The translations under genes and the position numbers were made by a program. 59,468 bases of DNA from an uncultured Prevotellaceae bacterium. Its GTDB lineage: Bacteria; Bacteroidota; Bacteroidia; Bacteroidales; Bacteroidaceae. The DNA is taken from positions 1 to 59,468 of the forward strand of contig ONDA01000016.1 in assembly GCA_900316475.1 (NCBI GenBank). Direction: 5' to 3'. The notes beneath the pieces are model-generated. The model made no database searches. It was not told where the DNA came from and saw only the letters and a program-made list of their open reading frames with translations. Shown piece by piece: positions 49,649 through 59,335 of this stretch (positions are counted from its first letter, which is position 1; every line of letters starts with the position of its first letter).

Positions 49649-50563
49649 ATGACAAAGCCTGTTATCTATACTTCACAATGGCTTAGAACCACTCAAAAAA
49701 CAGCTGGAGTTGCTAAAGCAATCTTTGCCGCTCTCGATGAGCAGAAAGTGGAGCATCGAGAGTTAGTAAACACAAATGACTATTGGTGTCGTGACTATAT
49801 GCCAGTGAAACTGTTCGATGACGGGACCTATGCCAAGTATGAATATCGCCCTGATTATTTGTATGACGACAAAAAGGAACGGAAATTTATAACTAACCAG
49901 AAAGATGCATGCAGTGAATTACAACTGTTTACTCCCACAGACATGAATATTGTGTTTGATGGAGGTAATTACGTCAGATGCGGCAATAAAGTCATCATGA
50001 CTGACAAGATTCTCATGGAGAACCCCAACCGACCTTTGGATGAATTATTTCAGCATTTGAGGCATTCCCTTTGTGCCGACATCATCCTTTTACCATGGGA
50101 CATGGATGATAAATGCGGACATGCTGACGGAATGGTAGCGGCCCTTAACGATGAAAGAATCTTGTTAAACAGCTGTTGGAAACATGATTTCCCCGAATTT
50201 CACAAAAGGCTTTTGAAATTATTGGATCCTCATTTTGATGTCGTTGAACTCTCATACGATTGCAAACCAGACAAAGATTCGTGGTGCTATTTGAACTACC
50301 TTCAAGTTCCAGGTGCCATTCTACTTCCATGCCTTTCTGAATATGCCGACTCTGCTAATGATAGAGCAGCAATAAAAACATTCAAACAGATTTTCCCGAA
50401 TTTAGAGATAATACCCATTTATGCACAACCACTTATAGTGGATGGCGGTGCCATTCATTGTGTCACTTGGGAATACATAGAACATAAAGGCCAATCTCTC
50501 CCATCTAATGAACGGTTGAAGAAACGGAAGGAAATGGTGGATACTCGAAATGAGTTGGAATAA
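49649..50563 (+). CDS. Agmatine deiminase / PAD-family deiminase
   Basis: 304 aa, shorter than the usual agmatine deiminase (~340-370). Catalytic landmarks of the guanidino-group-modifying fold are present: WCRDYMPV (Asp about residue 48), GHADGMV (His and Asp about 157-160) and GGAIHCVT with nucleophile Cys about 270. This family hydrolyses agmatine to carbamoylputrescine or, in the Porphyromonas PAD branch, deiminates arginine in peptides. No polyamine genes (carbamoylputrescine amidase) are adjacent, and the neighbours are an unknown protein and a Fic enzyme, so the substrate may differ. Start at 49649 leaves 4 bp after the upstream gene. Confidence 0.8.
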   Translation: MTKPVIYTSQWLRTTQKTAGVAKAIFAALDEQKVEHRELVNTNDYWCRDYMPVKLFDDGTYAKYEYRPDYLYDDKKERKFITNQKDACSELQLFTPTDMNIVFDGGNYVRCGNKVIMTDKILMENPNRPLDELFQHLRHSLCADIILLPWDMDDKCGHADGMVAALNDERILLNSCWKHDFPEFHKRLLKLLDPHFDVVELSYDCKPDKDSWCYLNYLQVPGAILLPCLSEYADSANDRAAIKTFKQIFPNLEIIPIYAQPLIVDGGAIHCVTWEYIEHKGQSLPSNERLKKRKEMVDTRNELE

Positions 50564-50607
50564 CAGGAGAGTAATATAGTCATTATAGGAACATGACAAT
50601 TCAAGAT

Positions 50608-51483
50608 ATGAATAAACTGTCAATCAGATTTTACAAGGACCATAAGGTGCGGGCTGTCTGGGACGACGAACAGAATCTTTGGTGGTTCTCGGTGCTTGAC
50701 ATCGTGGGAGCCATCAACCAGCAGGATGACCATGAGAAGAACCGTAACTACTGGAAATACCTGAAGGCGAAATTGAAGAAGGAGCAGAGTGAGGTGGTTA
50801 GTGACACTACCCAACTGAAACTGACAGCGGCTGACGGAAAGAAATATAACACTGATGTCATCAGCCAGGCGGGTGTTGACAAGCTTGCTAAGACCATTCG
50901 AAACCAACAGGCAATGGACTTCCTCGATTGGTTCACCTACAGCGATAACACCATAGACGGACAGAGCCAGAAGAAGGCCTACACGCTGTGGGAGAGCGAT
51001 CTTGTGGCTGATAAAGATGTTGGCACTGTAAAGGCTCTGCAACAGATTCACGCCTACCTGTTTGGTGGGCTATATGACTTCGCTGGCAAGATTCGTACAA
51101 AGACCATCGCGAAAGGTAATACTCTGTTCTGTTTGGCAGAGCATCTGCATAGCTATCTGAACACCGTAGAGGCGATGCCTGAGACATCATTCGACGAGAT
51201 TGTAGAGAAGTACGTAGAGATGAATGCGGCTCATCCTTTTATGGAGGGCAATGGCCGTTCTACGCGCATCTGGCTGGACATGATATTCAAAAAGCGTATG
51301 AAGATGTGCGTGGACTGGAGTAGGATTGATAAACGTGACTATCTCGACGCCATGATTGCCAGCCATACGGATAGCAGTCGCATCCATAAATTGCTCAAAG
51401 GTGCAATGACAGACAAAATCGACGACCGCGAGATATTCATGAAAGGCATCGACTATTCGTATTACTATGAGCAGGAAGAATAG
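50608..51483 (+). CDS. Bro-N / Fic domain fusion protein, copy 2
   Basis: 291 aa from the ATG at 50608, exactly the length of copy 1 at 38172; an ATG at 50593 would add five residues. N-terminal Bro-N-like domain (LSIRFYKDHKVRAVWDDEQNLWWF), C-terminal Fic domain with HPFMEGNGRSTR at about residue 209. The last ~25 residues (AMTDKIDDREIFMKGIDYSY) are the same in both copies. Active-site residues are intact, so AMP transfer (or another nucleotide) is expected. It follows the deiminase by 44 bp on the same strand. Confidence 0.85.
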   Translation: MNKLSIRFYKDHKVRAVWDDEQNLWWFSVLDIVGAINQQDDHEKNRNYWKYLKAKLKKEQSEVVSDTTQLKLTAADGKKYNTDVISQAGVDKLAKTIRNQQAMDFLDWFTYSDNTIDGQSQKKAYTLWESDLVADKDVGTVKALQQIHAYLFGGLYDFAGKIRTKTIAKGNTLFCLAEHLHSYLNTVEAMPETSFDEIVEKYVEMNAAHPFMEGNGRSTRIWLDMIFKKRMKMCVDWSRIDKRDYLDAMIASHTDSSRIHKLLKGAMTDKIDDREIFMKGIDYSYYYEQEE

Positions 51484-51659
51484 GATTTGGCAAGCACTTG
51501 GCAAGCTCTATCCAAGATGCAGGCATACTCTATGCTGCTTTTAGCCTTACTCATGAGTATGCATGGAAGCAGGCTATAAGTAGCCTAAAGGCAGACGAGA
51601 GAGTGATACTGCAATAGGGCAACGAATATAAACGTTATTAGATATATGCCGACAGAAGA

Positions 51660-52412
51660 TATACTGAGGTTAAGAGACACTGCAGAAAAGATGCGAGTGC
51701 AAGTCTGTCTGAGATTGTCACGAATGGCATCCTGCATCGCTCGTATGTAATAGAAGCGCCGTTACGGGTGTTTATCTTCGACAACAGGATTGAGATTCAC
51801 AGTCCAGGACTATTGCCAGAGGGTGTCAGCATGGAAAGTATTAAGCATGGTGCATCGGTGCCAAGGAACAAGTTGCTCTTTAATCACGGTATCAACCTGC
51901 TGCCCTATACAGGAGCAGGAAGTGGTATCACCAGAGCTTTGAAATTTACTCCTGATATCAAGTTCGTAAACGACGAGACGCTCAATGAGTTTGTGGTGAC
52001 CGTTGAGCGTAGAGATGTAGGAGAGAATGATGTTAAAAATGATAGAGATAGTGACAGAGAAGACAGAGATAAAAGAGACGAAGAAGACAGAGATAACTCA
52101 CTGTCTGCGAAATATATAGAAAATAATGAAGCTACAAAAAGAGACAATGATGGAGTCGAAGAAGCCAAAGATAGGACAAATATAGTTCGTATTCCCTATA
52201 AGCAGTTGTCGAATGTTCAAAAGGACGTCATCCAGTTTTGTAGTATCCCAAGAACGGCCAAGGAAATTATGGATCACATAGGCTATTACAACAACTCAAA
52301 GAATATGACCACGTATGTTAGACCATTGTTGGAGATGGGATATTTAGAGATGACTGAACCCGACAAGCCCAAAAGTAAGAATCAGAAGTATCGGAAACTT
52401 AGAAAGGAATAA
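51660..52412 (+). pseudogene. C-terminal part of an AlbA/RecG-like ATP-binding protein
   Basis: In frame from 51660 the DNA reads SASLSEIVTNGILHRSYVIE, then PLRVFIFDNRIEIHSPGLLP, AGSGITRALKF and a polar, highly charged D/R/E linker, ending in a winged-helix-like RTAKEIMDHIGYYNN...YVRPLLEMGYL. This is the second half of AlbA_2/Schlafen-type 'ATP-dependent helicase RecG-like' regulators. The N-terminal half is missing; stops occur upstream in the same frame at 51615 and after. An internal ATG at 51768 could allow a shorter product, but without the nucleic-acid-binding domain. Confidence 0.75.
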
Positions 52413-52422
52413 ATGGAAGCGT

Positions 52423-52716
52423 ATGATATTCGGTAAGAAAATAAAAGAACTCAGAGAAGAGCATGGGATGGTGCAGCGAAAACTGGCGGCTGCACTGGAT
52501 ATAGACACGCCAATGTATAGCAAGATAGAGCGTGGGGAAAGGAAAGCCAAACGAAGCCATATCCCCATTATGGCCAAACTCCTTGAAATCGAAGAGAAAG
52601 AACTGCTGACTATTTGGTTAGCAGACAAGGTGCTGGATACTGTTGAGGGTGAGGACGAGGTGAAACATGACGCAGTAATCTATGCTCAGAGAGAGATAGA
52701 AGCTGGAGTTGGATGA
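52423..52716 (+). CDS. XRE-family helix-turn-helix regulator
   Basis: 97 aa. An N-terminal HTH_3 domain: KIKELREEHGMVQRKLAAAL, IDTPMYSKIERGERKAKR, then HIPIMAKLLEIEEKELLTIW and an acidic tail. In Bacteroidota such short regulators often sit next to DNA methyltransferase or restriction genes and control them; here the next gene is on the far side of a repeat region, so a target cannot be named. It starts 10 bp after the preceding remnant's stop. Confidence 0.8.
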   Translation: MIFGKKIKELREEHGMVQRKLAAALDIDTPMYSKIERGERKAKRSHIPIMAKLLEIEEKELLTIWLADKVLDTVEGEDEVKHDAVIYAQREIEAGVG

Positions 52717-52824
52717 TTCGGTTATTAGAACAGCAGGTATTCTATGGAATTTTTACGAATTTTCGCCGCAAGTGCCGATAGCCTGCGCGTAGCAAATTAG
52801 TGAATTCTTTGTCGTCCGCCGGCT

Positions 52825-52861
52825 CAAAATCTTTAAAATCTTCAAATCTTTGTTCATTACA
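52825..52861. repeat. A/T-rich dispersed repeat, copy 2 (inverted to 386-421)
   Basis: Reverse complement contains AACAAAGATTTGAAGATT then AAAGATTTTGAG, matching the start of the window with one indel. Confidence 0.65.
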
Positions 52862-52937
52862 AAACGAATTGCTGTAATTTGTATCGGAAAACAATGAGAA
52901 AGAATGAGAATAATCTGTTCCAACAATTAGAAATAAA

Positions 52938-53041
52938 GGGCAGGGGGAAATGTCCGTGGGTGGCTCAATGGCTTGGAAATCTCACGGGGCAGTCAAGATG
53001 TTTACGCGTACGCGCGCGTTGGATAGTGAAAGCGGAAAACA
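52938..53041. repeat. Dispersed intergenic repeat, copy B (copy A at 24428-24532)
   Basis: Aligns along ~100 bp with copy A in the same orientation, with blocks GTCCGTGG, TGGCTCAATGG, GAAATCTCACGGG, CGCGCGCGT. Confidence 0.75.
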
Positions 53042-53155
53042 TCCCACCCATGTCGCCCATCCCACCCCTAACTTCTTGACCCCACAAGTCAGTAAAGCTG
53101 AAGCCAGGAGCGACATGGGCGAGGTGTTTTCCGGTTAAGCTATCCATATAGGGAA

Positions 53156-53194
53156 GTGAGAGGTGAGAGGTGAGAGGTGAGAAGTGAGAGGTGA
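53156..53194. repeat. Tandem repeat of a 7-mer (GAGGTGA)
   Basis: About six near-perfect copies; one unit varies (GAAGTGA). No spacers, so not CRISPR. Confidence 0.85.
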
Positions 53195-53213
53195 GCGGCC
53201 GTGACGTTTTTCT
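53195..53213. repeat. CACGGCC unit, inverted copy of 68-88
   Basis: Reverse complement contains GAAAAACGTCACGGCCGCT, as at the start of the window; a second GGCCGTGAAATTTT unit follows, again matching the first region. Confidence 0.65.
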
Positions 53214-53273
53214 GTAAGGCCGTGAAATTTTCATGAATAGTCGCGAAAAATCTCCGCCGCCGGTGGCGGGCGA

Positions 53274-54473
53274 TTACACCAGACAGAAGTCCAGCTCGCG
53301 CGCTATCTGCTCCTTGTCAAGATGCTGGCCGATGAAGACGAGCTTCTGCATGCGGTCGCCGTACTGCTCATCCCAGTCGCGTCGCAGGCTGGGCTGCTGC
53401 TCCATGACCTGTGCCAGTTCGTCCTGCGGCATGGTGGCATACCACTGGCCGGCGTTGCGCAGGCTGACCTGACGGCCGGCCTGCTCGAAGACGTAGCAGA
53501 TTTCCGGCTCGTCCTTGAACCAGCAGATGCCCTTGGCGCGGATAATGCCCTTGGGCCACTTGCGGGCGACGAACTCGTCGAACAGTCCGATGTGGAAGGG
53601 ACGGCGGGCGTAGTAGACGTAGGTACCGATGCCGTATTCCTCGGCTTCGCCTTCGTCGTGGTGATGGTGATGGTGGTGGTGCTCGTGTTCGTGCTCGTGC
53701 TCGTGGTGGTGTTCGTCGTCGTCGTCATCATCGTCATCATCGTCATCATCGTCGTGACGCTCTACCTCCTGAATCCAGGTGGCTGAGGTGGCTACCTCGT
53801 CGAAGTCGAACATCATGGTGTTGATAATCTTGTCAAGTTCTACGTCGCCGTAGTTGCAGTCGATGATTTCGGCCTTGGGCTGGATTTCGCGGATGATGCT
53901 GCGGATGCGTCCTCGCTCGTCGTCACTGACCTCGCTGGCCTTGTTCAGCAGGATGATGTTGCAGAACTCTATCTGCTGGATGACGAGGTTCTCGATGTCC
54001 TCCTCGTCGATGTCGGGGCGCTTCAGGTTGAGACCGCTGCCGAACTCATCCTTCATGCGCAGGGCGTCGACCACGGTGACAATGGCGTCGAGACGGGGCT
54101 GTACCGCCATGTCGGGGGCGAGCTGGGGAATGGAGCAGATGGTCTGGGCAATGGGGCCGGGCTCGCAGATGCCGCTGGCCTCGATGACGATATAGTCGAA
54201 ACGCTGCATCTCGATGATGTCCTGCAGCTGCTTCACGAGGTCCATCTTCAGGGTGCAGCAGATGCAGCCGTTCTGCAGGGCTACGAGGGAGTCGTCCTGC
54301 TGGCCTACGACGCCGCCTTTCTCGATGAGGTCGGCGTCGATGTTCACCTCGCCGATGTCGTTGACGATGACGGCAAACTTTATGCCGCGCTTATTGCTTA
54401 ATATGCGGTTTAACAGAGTGGTTTTTCCGCTGCCGAGATAGCCTGTGAGCAGCAGTACGGGTATTTCTTGCAT
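53274..54473 (-). CDS. CobW/COG0523-family metal chaperone GTPase
   Basis: 399 aa. P-loop GYLGSGKTT at residues ~10-18, the CxCC metal site in NGCICCTLK (about 69-74), ExASG (Walker B area), and LLNKAS (NKxD variant). Between the GTPase and the C-terminal CobW domain lies a striking run of Asp (13) then His/Glu repeats ending in eight His, a likely Zn or Ni reservoir. Family members deliver zinc or cobalt to target enzymes. Lies 22 bp after pyrI; PyrI has a structural zinc, which could be a reason for the linkage, but this is inference. No Zur-like operator seen. Confidence 0.88.
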   Translation of the reverse strand: MQEIPVLLLTGYLGSGKTTLLNRILSNKRGIKFAVIVNDIGEVNIDADLIEKGGVVGQQDDSLVALQNGCICCTLKMDLVKQLQDIIEMQRFDYIVIEASGICEPGPIAQTICSIPQLAPDMAVQPRLDAIVTVVDALRMKDEFGSGLNLKRPDIDEEDIENLVIQQIEFCNIILLNKASEVSDDERGRIRSIIREIQPKAEIIDCNYGDVELDKIINTMMFDFDEVATSATWIQEVERHDDDDDDDDDDDDDEHHHEHEHEHEHHHHHHHHDEGEAEEYGIGTYVYYARRPFHIGLFDEFVARKWPKGIIRAKGICWFKDEPEICYVFEQAGRQVSLRNAGQWYATMPQDELAQVMEQQPSLRRDWDEQYGDRMQKLVFIGQHLDKEQIARELDFCLV

Positions 54474-54495
54474 GGTCTTATTGTAATTGTTGTTG

Positions 54496-54942
54496 TTATA
54501 CGAGTTCTACTTTGTTGATGTCCTGCTCCTTTTCGCAGTAGTGACAGGTGAGTATGCCGTCGGCTACGTGGAAGTGTGTCTGCATCGGCTCGTTGTTGGT
54601 GATGCATTTCGGGTTGTTGCACTTCACGATGCCGCGAATCTCGGAAGGGGTCTCGACGGTCTTCTTCTCTACCACCTCGTAGTCGCGGATGATGTTCAGT
54701 ATGACTTTCGGGGCTACGACGGAGAGACGTGAAATCTCGTCGTCAGAGAAAAACTTGTCGGACACCTTGATAATTCCCTTATTCCCAATCTTTTGCGATG
54801 GGTAGTTGAAACCAATGGTTACAGGTGTCTTTAAGTCGAAAAGACCAAGGAGCGACGCTACCTGGTAGGTCTTGTCGGCGGGGATATGGTCGATGACGGT
54901 GCCTTGCTCAATGGCGGCAACGAGGCGTTCTTTCTTGTTCAT
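54496..54942 (-). CDS. pyrI: Aspartate carbamoyltransferase regulatory subunit
   Basis: 148 aa from ATG at 54942. PyrI binds CTP/ATP and controls PyrB. Family marks: [14 protein letters not shown] at the start, [15 protein letters not shown], and the zinc site with four Cys (CNNPKC and CHYC). The longer frame upstream overlaps pyrB and is not used. Follows pyrB by 16 bp. Confidence 0.95.
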   Translation of the reverse strand: MNKKERLVAAIEQGTVIDHIPADKTYQVASLLGLFDLKTPVTIGFNYPSQKIGNKGIIKVSDKFFSDDEISRLSVVAPKVILNIIRDYEVVEKKTVETPSEIRGIVKCNNPKCITNNEPMQTHFHVADGILTCHYCEKEQDINKVELV

Positions 54943-54958
54943 AATTCTCAATTTTCTA

Positions 54959-55906
54959 TTACCCAATGATTGTCTTATCGTTACGTACTTCGTCGAGGCT
55001 GATGCCGAGGACATCGCAGAAGATGGCTTCGCGGGCAAAGAGTCCGTTGCCTGCCTGCTGGATGTAATAAGCGTGGGGGTTGTCGTCCACCTCGTAGGCT
55101 ATCTCGTTGACGCGGGGCAGGGGGTGGAGTATCTTCATGTTGGGCTTGGCCAGGCGGAGCATGTCGTTGTTCAGGATGTAGACGTTCTTCACGCGCTCGT
55201 ACTCCATGAGGTCGCTGAACCGCTCCTTCTGCACGCGTGTCATATAGAGAATGTCGGCATCGGCAATGACCTTCTCGTTGAAGGCGGTGTGCTCGGTGTA
55301 CTTGATGTTGTGCTCGTCGCAGTAGATCTTGTACTCCTTGGGCATCTGCAACTCCTTGGGAGCGATGAAGTGGAAGGTGGGGTTGAAGTGGCGCATGGCC
55401 ATCAGCAGGGAGTGGACGGTGCGCCCGTACTTCAGGTCGCCTACCATATATATATTAAGGTTCTCGAGCGTCCCCTGGGTCTTGTAGATGCTGTAGAGGT
55501 CGAGCATGCATTGTGAGGGATGCTGGTGGGCACCGTCGCCGGCATTGACGATGGGGATGGGCGTCACCTCGGAAGCGTACTGCGCAGCACCTTCTATATA
55601 ATGGCGCATGACAATGACGTCGGCGTAGTTGGAGACCATCAGGATGGTGTCCTTCAGCGTCTCGCCCTTCGTGCCGCTGGTAATCTTCGGGTCGGCAAAG
55701 CCGATGACGCGGGCGCCGAGACGGTTGGCGGCTGTCTCAAACGAAAGGCGGGTGCGGGTAGACGGTTCGAAGAACAGGGTGGCGACGACTTTTCCCTTCA
55801 GCAATTCCCGGTTAGGGTGTTTCTCAAACTCCTGTGCCATCTCAATCATATAGAGGATTTTCTCGCGTGTGAGATTGGCAATGGTGACAAAATTATGCTT
55901 TTCCAT
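54959..55906 (-). CDS. pyrB: Aspartate carbamoyltransferase catalytic subunit
   Basis: 315 aa from ATG at 55906 ([13 protein letters not shown]). It joins carbamoyl phosphate and aspartate in pyrimidine synthesis. Carbamoyl-phosphate site [25 protein letters not shown] (catalytic His), and HPLPRVNEI are all present. First gene of the pyrB-pyrI-cobW row. No attenuator recognisable in the short leader. Confidence 0.96.
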   Translation of the reverse strand: MEKHNFVTIANLTREKILYMIEMAQEFEKHPNRELLKGKVVATLFFEPSTRTRLSFETAANRLGARVIGFADPKITSGTKGETLKDTILMVSNYADVIVMRHYIEGAAQYASEVTPIPIVNAGDGAHQHPSQCMLDLYSIYKTQGTLENLNIYMVGDLKYGRTVHSLLMAMRHFNPTFHFIAPKELQMPKEYKIYCDEHNIKYTEHTAFNEKVIADADILYMTRVQKERFSDLMEYERVKNVYILNNDMLRLAKPNMKILHPLPRVNEIAYEVDDNPHAYYIQQAGNGLFAREAIFCDVLGISLDEVRNDKTIIG

Positions 55907-55930
55907 CGTTGATTTTAGTAAATGATGGGG

Positions 55931-55938
55931 CAAAATTA
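55931..55938 (-). promoter_or_regulatory. Promoter -7 box TAATTTTG for pyrBI
   Basis: TAnnTTTG consensus 25 nt before the pyrB ATG. Confidence 0.6.
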
Positions 55939-55981
55939 CACATTATTTCCCGATTTCGTGTGATATTTTCTGAGAATTTTG

Positions 55982-55989
55982 TATTTTTG
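55982..55989 (+). promoter_or_regulatory. Promoter -7 box TATTTTTG for the PBP gene
   Basis: TAnnTTTG consensus 19 nt before the ATG at 56008; divergent from pyrB. Confidence 0.6.
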
Positions 55990-56007
55990 CACCGAAAAAA
56001 TGAAATT

Positions 56008-58326
56008 ATGAGAAAGTTTTTCGTTCGTTTCTTGTGGACCGTGCTAATGGTCACCGTATTGGTTGCGGTGTTGGCTTTCTGGGGTATCAAGGAAGGGAAA
56101 ATAGGCTATATGCCCCCGATAGAGGACCTCCAGAATCCTATTAACCGCTATGCCACACAGGTGTATTCGGCCGACGGAAAGATCATGGGCACATGGAGCT
56201 CAGACCGTGGAAACCGCGTGATGGTGGACTACAACAATCTGCCGCAGACGCTGGTACAGGCGCTGGTGGCTACCGAGGATGTCCGCTTCTACGACCATTC
56301 GGGCATCGACTTCTATGCGCTTGGGCGTGCTATCGTGAAGCGAGGCATCATGGGACAAAAGTCGGCTGGTGGCGGCTCGACCATCACGCAGCAGCTGGCC
56401 AAGCAGCTCTTCACGGAAAAACCGGCGCACACAACCCTGGAACGTGTACTCCAGAAGCCGATAGAATGGGTGATTGCCGTGGAACTGGAGCGTAACTATA
56501 CGAAAGACGAGATTCTGACGATGTATCTCAATAAGTTTGACTTCCTGCATAACGCCGTCGGTATCAAGGTGGCTGCCAACACCTATTTTAATAAGGAGCC
56601 GATAGACCTGACGCTGACCGAGGCGGCAACGCTGGTGGGCCTGTGCAAGAATCCATCGTATTTTAACCCGGTACGCTTCCCCGAGCGCAGCCGCGAACGC
56701 CGTAACGTGGTGTTGGGACAGATGCAGAAGGCGGGGTATATCACCGAGGAGCAGAGCCGCCAGTGTCAGGCAGAACCGCTGAAGCTGAATTTCCACGTCG
56801 CCGACCACAAGGAGGGCGTCGCTGTCTATTTCCGCGACTTCCTCAGACGGTATATGATGGCGAAAAAGCCCGAACGCGATGATTATCCGTCATGGGGTGG
56901 GGTGAAGTACCATATCGACAGCATCAACTGGGAGTCTGACCCCCTGTTTGGCTGGTGCAACAAGAACAGAAAGAAAGACGGCTCCTACTATAACATCTAT
57001 ACCGACGGTCTGAAGGTTTATACCACCATAGACTCCCGGATGCAGAAATATGCAGAGCAGGCTTGTTATGACCACGTCGTGAAATATCTGCAGCCGGCGT
57101 TCTTCAAGGAGAATCGTAGGAAACCGACAGCCCCCTTCTCGAATAAACTGACGGCTGCTGAGGTGCGACGTATCCTCATGCGCTCGGTGAGGCAGAGCGA
57201 ACGTTACAGAGTGATGAAAAACGACGGGGCTTCCGATGCCGACATCGAGAGGGCGTTCAATACAAAGACGCAGATGTCTATCTTCAGCTATCATGGTGAG
57301 GTCGACACGGTGATGACACCGCTTGACTCTATCCGATACCTGAAGTCGTTCCTGCGTACAGGATTTATCAGTATGGACCCGAAGAATGGCTATGTGAAGG
57401 CCTACGTCGGAGGACTGGACTTCACCTACTTCGCATACGACATGGTGATGGACGGCAGACGGCAGGTGGGCTCTACCATCAAGCCTTTCCTCTATTCGCT
57501 GGCTATGGAGAACGGATTCTCTCCTTGTGATGTCGCCCCTAACGTGCAGCAGACCTATATGGTGGCTGGCAAACCGTGGACACCACGCAACGGCAGCCAT
57601 TCACGCTATGGTGAAATGGTGACGCTGAAATGGGGATTGCAGCAGTCGAACAACTGGATTTCGGCCTACCTGATGAGCAAGCTGAATCCTGCTGCTTTCG
57701 TGCAGTTGCTGAACGAGTATGGCATCAACAACCCGGAAATACACCCGTCAATGGCTCTCTGTCTGGGACCGTGCGAGATTACGGTTGGCGAGATGGTCAG
57801 TGCCTATACCGCCTTCGTGAATCATGGAATACGTGCGGCACACATGTTTGTGACGAAAATAGAGGATAATGAGGGTAACGTCATTGCCCGGTTCCAGCCG
57901 AGGATGAATGAGGTTATTAGTGAGGCGGCGGCCAACAAAATGCTCTATATGCTCAAGGCCGTCGTCGACGGAGGTACGGCCACAAGACTGCGCTACAAGT
58001 ACAACCTGAAGGGCGAGATGGCGGGTAAAACGGGTACTACCAATAACAACAGTGACGCCTGGTTTATGGGTATCACACCCTCGCTCGTGTCAGGATGCTG
58101 GGTAGGCGGCGACGACCGTGACATCCATTTCGACCGTATGGATATGGGACAGGGAGCGGCGATGGCTCTGCCCATCTTCGCCTATTTTATGAAAAAGGTA
58201 TATGCCGACAAGCATTTGAACTATAACGAGGATGCTGTCTTTGATCTCGACGAAGGCTATAACCCCTGTGAGTACTCTGATAGCGGTATTGAAGATGTTA
58301 ATGATATAGAAGAGGTGTATGAATAA
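56008..58326 (+). CDS. Class A penicillin-binding protein (PBP1A-like)
   Basis: 772 aa. One N-terminal membrane anchor ([19 protein letters not shown]). Glycosyltransferase domain GT51: [14 protein letters not shown] (catalytic Glu about residue 89), [14 protein letters not shown], and [14 protein letters not shown]. Transpeptidase: SxxK as GSTIKP (Ser about 489), SNN about 546, KTGTT about 672. So both activities appear intact. It builds and crosslinks peptidoglycan. The start at 56008 is just after the promoter box. It overlaps tatA by 8 bp, an unusual linkage but seen in this phylum. Confidence 0.92.
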   Translation: MRKFFVRFLWTVLMVTVLVAVLAFWGIKEGKIGYMPPIEDLQNPINRYATQVYSADGKIMGTWSSDRGNRVMVDYNNLPQTLVQALVATEDVRFYDHSGIDFYALGRAIVKRGIMGQKSAGGGSTITQQLAKQLFTEKPAHTTLERVLQKPIEWVIAVELERNYTKDEILTMYLNKFDFLHNAVGIKVAANTYFNKEPIDLTLTEAATLVGLCKNPSYFNPVRFPERSRERRNVVLGQMQKAGYITEEQSRQCQAEPLKLNFHVADHKEGVAVYFRDFLRRYMMAKKPERDDYPSWGGVKYHIDSINWESDPLFGWCNKNRKKDGSYYNIYTDGLKVYTTIDSRMQKYAEQACYDHVVKYLQPAFFKENRRKPTAPFSNKLTAAEVRRILMRSVRQSERYRVMKNDGASDADIERAFNTKTQMSIFSYHGEVDTVMTPLDSIRYLKSFLRTGFISMDPKNGYVKAYVGGLDFTYFAYDMVMDGRRQVGSTIKPFLYSLAMENGFSPCDVAPNVQQTYMVAGKPWTPRNGSHSRYGEMVTLKWGLQQSNNWISAYLMSKLNPAAFVQLLNEYGINNPEIHPSMALCLGPCEITVGEMVSAYTAFVNHGIRAAHMFVTKIEDNEGNVIARFQPRMNEVISEAAANKMLYMLKAVVDGGTATRLRYKYNLKGEMAGKTGTTNNNSDAWFMGITPSLVSGCWVGGDDRDIHFDRMDMGQGAAMALPIFAYFMKKVYADKHLNYNEDAVFDLDEGYNPCEYSDSGIEDVNDIEEVYE

Positions 58327-58510
58327 TATTCTGATGTTAGGACTGGGAATGCAGGAGGTGCTCGTCATTGCCCTCATCGTTTTGTTACTCTTCGGCGGAA
58401 AGAAAATCCCTGAGCTGATGAAAGGACTCGGAAAGGGCGTCAAGAGTTTTAAGGAGGGCATGAAGGACATTACTGACGAGGAACCGGTGAAGAAGAGTAC
58501 CGATGAGTGA
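58319..58510 (+). CDS. tatA: Twin-arginine translocase subunit TatA/E
   Basis: 63 aa. One membrane helix ([11 protein letters not shown]), the [16 protein letters not shown] hinge and amphipathic helix, and a charged tail. TatA forms the pore for folded proteins. Overlaps the PBP end by 8 bp and tatC by 8 bp. No separate tatB seen, which is usual for Bacteroidota. Confidence 0.93.
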   Translation: MNNILMLGLGMQEVLVIALIVLLLFGGKKIPELMKGLGKGVKSFKEGMKDITDEEPVKKSTDE

Positions 58511-59249
58511 TTCCTCAGAGTATCTCACTTTTTGGGATCATCTTGATGAGTTGCGGGTGCGACTGATTAAGATGCTTGTTACCGTTGCCGTGATGACGGT
58601 AATAGCCTTTGCGCTGAAAGAACCGCTCTTCGATATAATCCTGGCGCCAAGAAGTAGCGATTTCTTGTCGTACAGACTGCTCGGGGTGCCCGCCTTTTCA
58701 CTGCACTTAATCAATACCGGACTTACTGAGCAGTTTATGGTCCATATGAGAACGGCCATCTATGCCGGCATGCTCGCGGCTTCACCTTATATTATATATG
58801 AGCTGTTCCGGTTCGTCTCTCCCGGATTGTACGAAAAGGAACGTCGCTATGCTGTCTGGCTCGTCGGAATGGCTTATCTGATGTTTATCTTGGGAACAAT
58901 CGTGAACTATTTCCTCATCTTCCCGCTGACCGTACGCTTCCTCGGAACCTATCAAGTCAGTACGGATATTGATAATATGCTGACCTTGCAGTCGTATATC
59001 GATACATTAATAGGAATGACCTTCATGATGGGCGTGCTCTTTGAGCTGCCGGTGGTATGCTGGTTGCTCGGACGCTTCGGAATCATCACTTCGCCGATGA
59101 TGAGCGCCTACAGACGGCAGGCAATAGTCGCCATATTGGTAGTGGCTGCTATCGTCACTCCAACAACGGATGTCTTTACGCTTTTTGTGGTCGCATTTCC
59201 TATATGGATACTCTATGAATTGAGCATTTTTATCGTAAAAAAGGCGTAA
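58503..59249 (+). CDS. tatC: Twin-arginine translocase subunit TatC
   Basis: 248 aa with six membrane segments. N-terminal [17 protein letters not shown] is the signal-recognition site; [14 protein letters not shown] is the conserved loop; [16 protein letters not shown] and ATPTTD-like ([10 protein letters not shown]) near the end are typical. TatC receives twin-arginine signal peptides and recruits TatA. Translationally coupled to tatA. Confidence 0.95.
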   Translation: MSDSSEYLTFWDHLDELRVRLIKMLVTVAVMTVIAFALKEPLFDIILAPRSSDFLSYRLLGVPAFSLHLINTGLTEQFMVHMRTAIYAGMLAASPYIIYELFRFVSPGLYEKERRYAVWLVGMAYLMFILGTIVNYFLIFPLTVRFLGTYQVSTDIDNMLTLQSYIDTLIGMTFMMGVLFELPVVCWLLGRFGIITSPMMSAYRRQAIVAILVVAAIVTPTTDVFTLFVVAFPIWILYELSIFIVKKA

Positions 59250-59327
59250 ATTGTAAATAATTCAGAAAAATTTGATGTTTTTTGAAAAATAATTGCCGAA
59301 ATATTTGGAGCGTATTGAAAAAGTGCG

Positions 59328-59335
59328 TACCTTTG
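59328..59335 (+). promoter_or_regulatory. Strong promoter -7 box TACCTTTG at window end
   Basis: TAnnTTTG consensus; GCGTACCTTTGCATCC context like that of ribosomal genes in this phylum. Confidence 0.6.

Larger units (their letters stand above)
52717..53273. other. Repeat mosaic between XRE gene and CobW gene
   Basis: No gene seen. Contents: inverted copy of the A/T-rich module (52825-52861), copy B of the 105-bp dispersed repeat (52938-53041), a GTGAGAG/GAGGTGA tandem tract (53156-53194), and an inverted copy of the AAACGTCACGGCCGCT unit (53195-53213). Confidence 0.65.

Noticed and set aside
53156-53194. Possible CRISPR array
   Set aside because: Seven-base units follow each other with no spacers and there are no cas genes; a simple tandem repeat.
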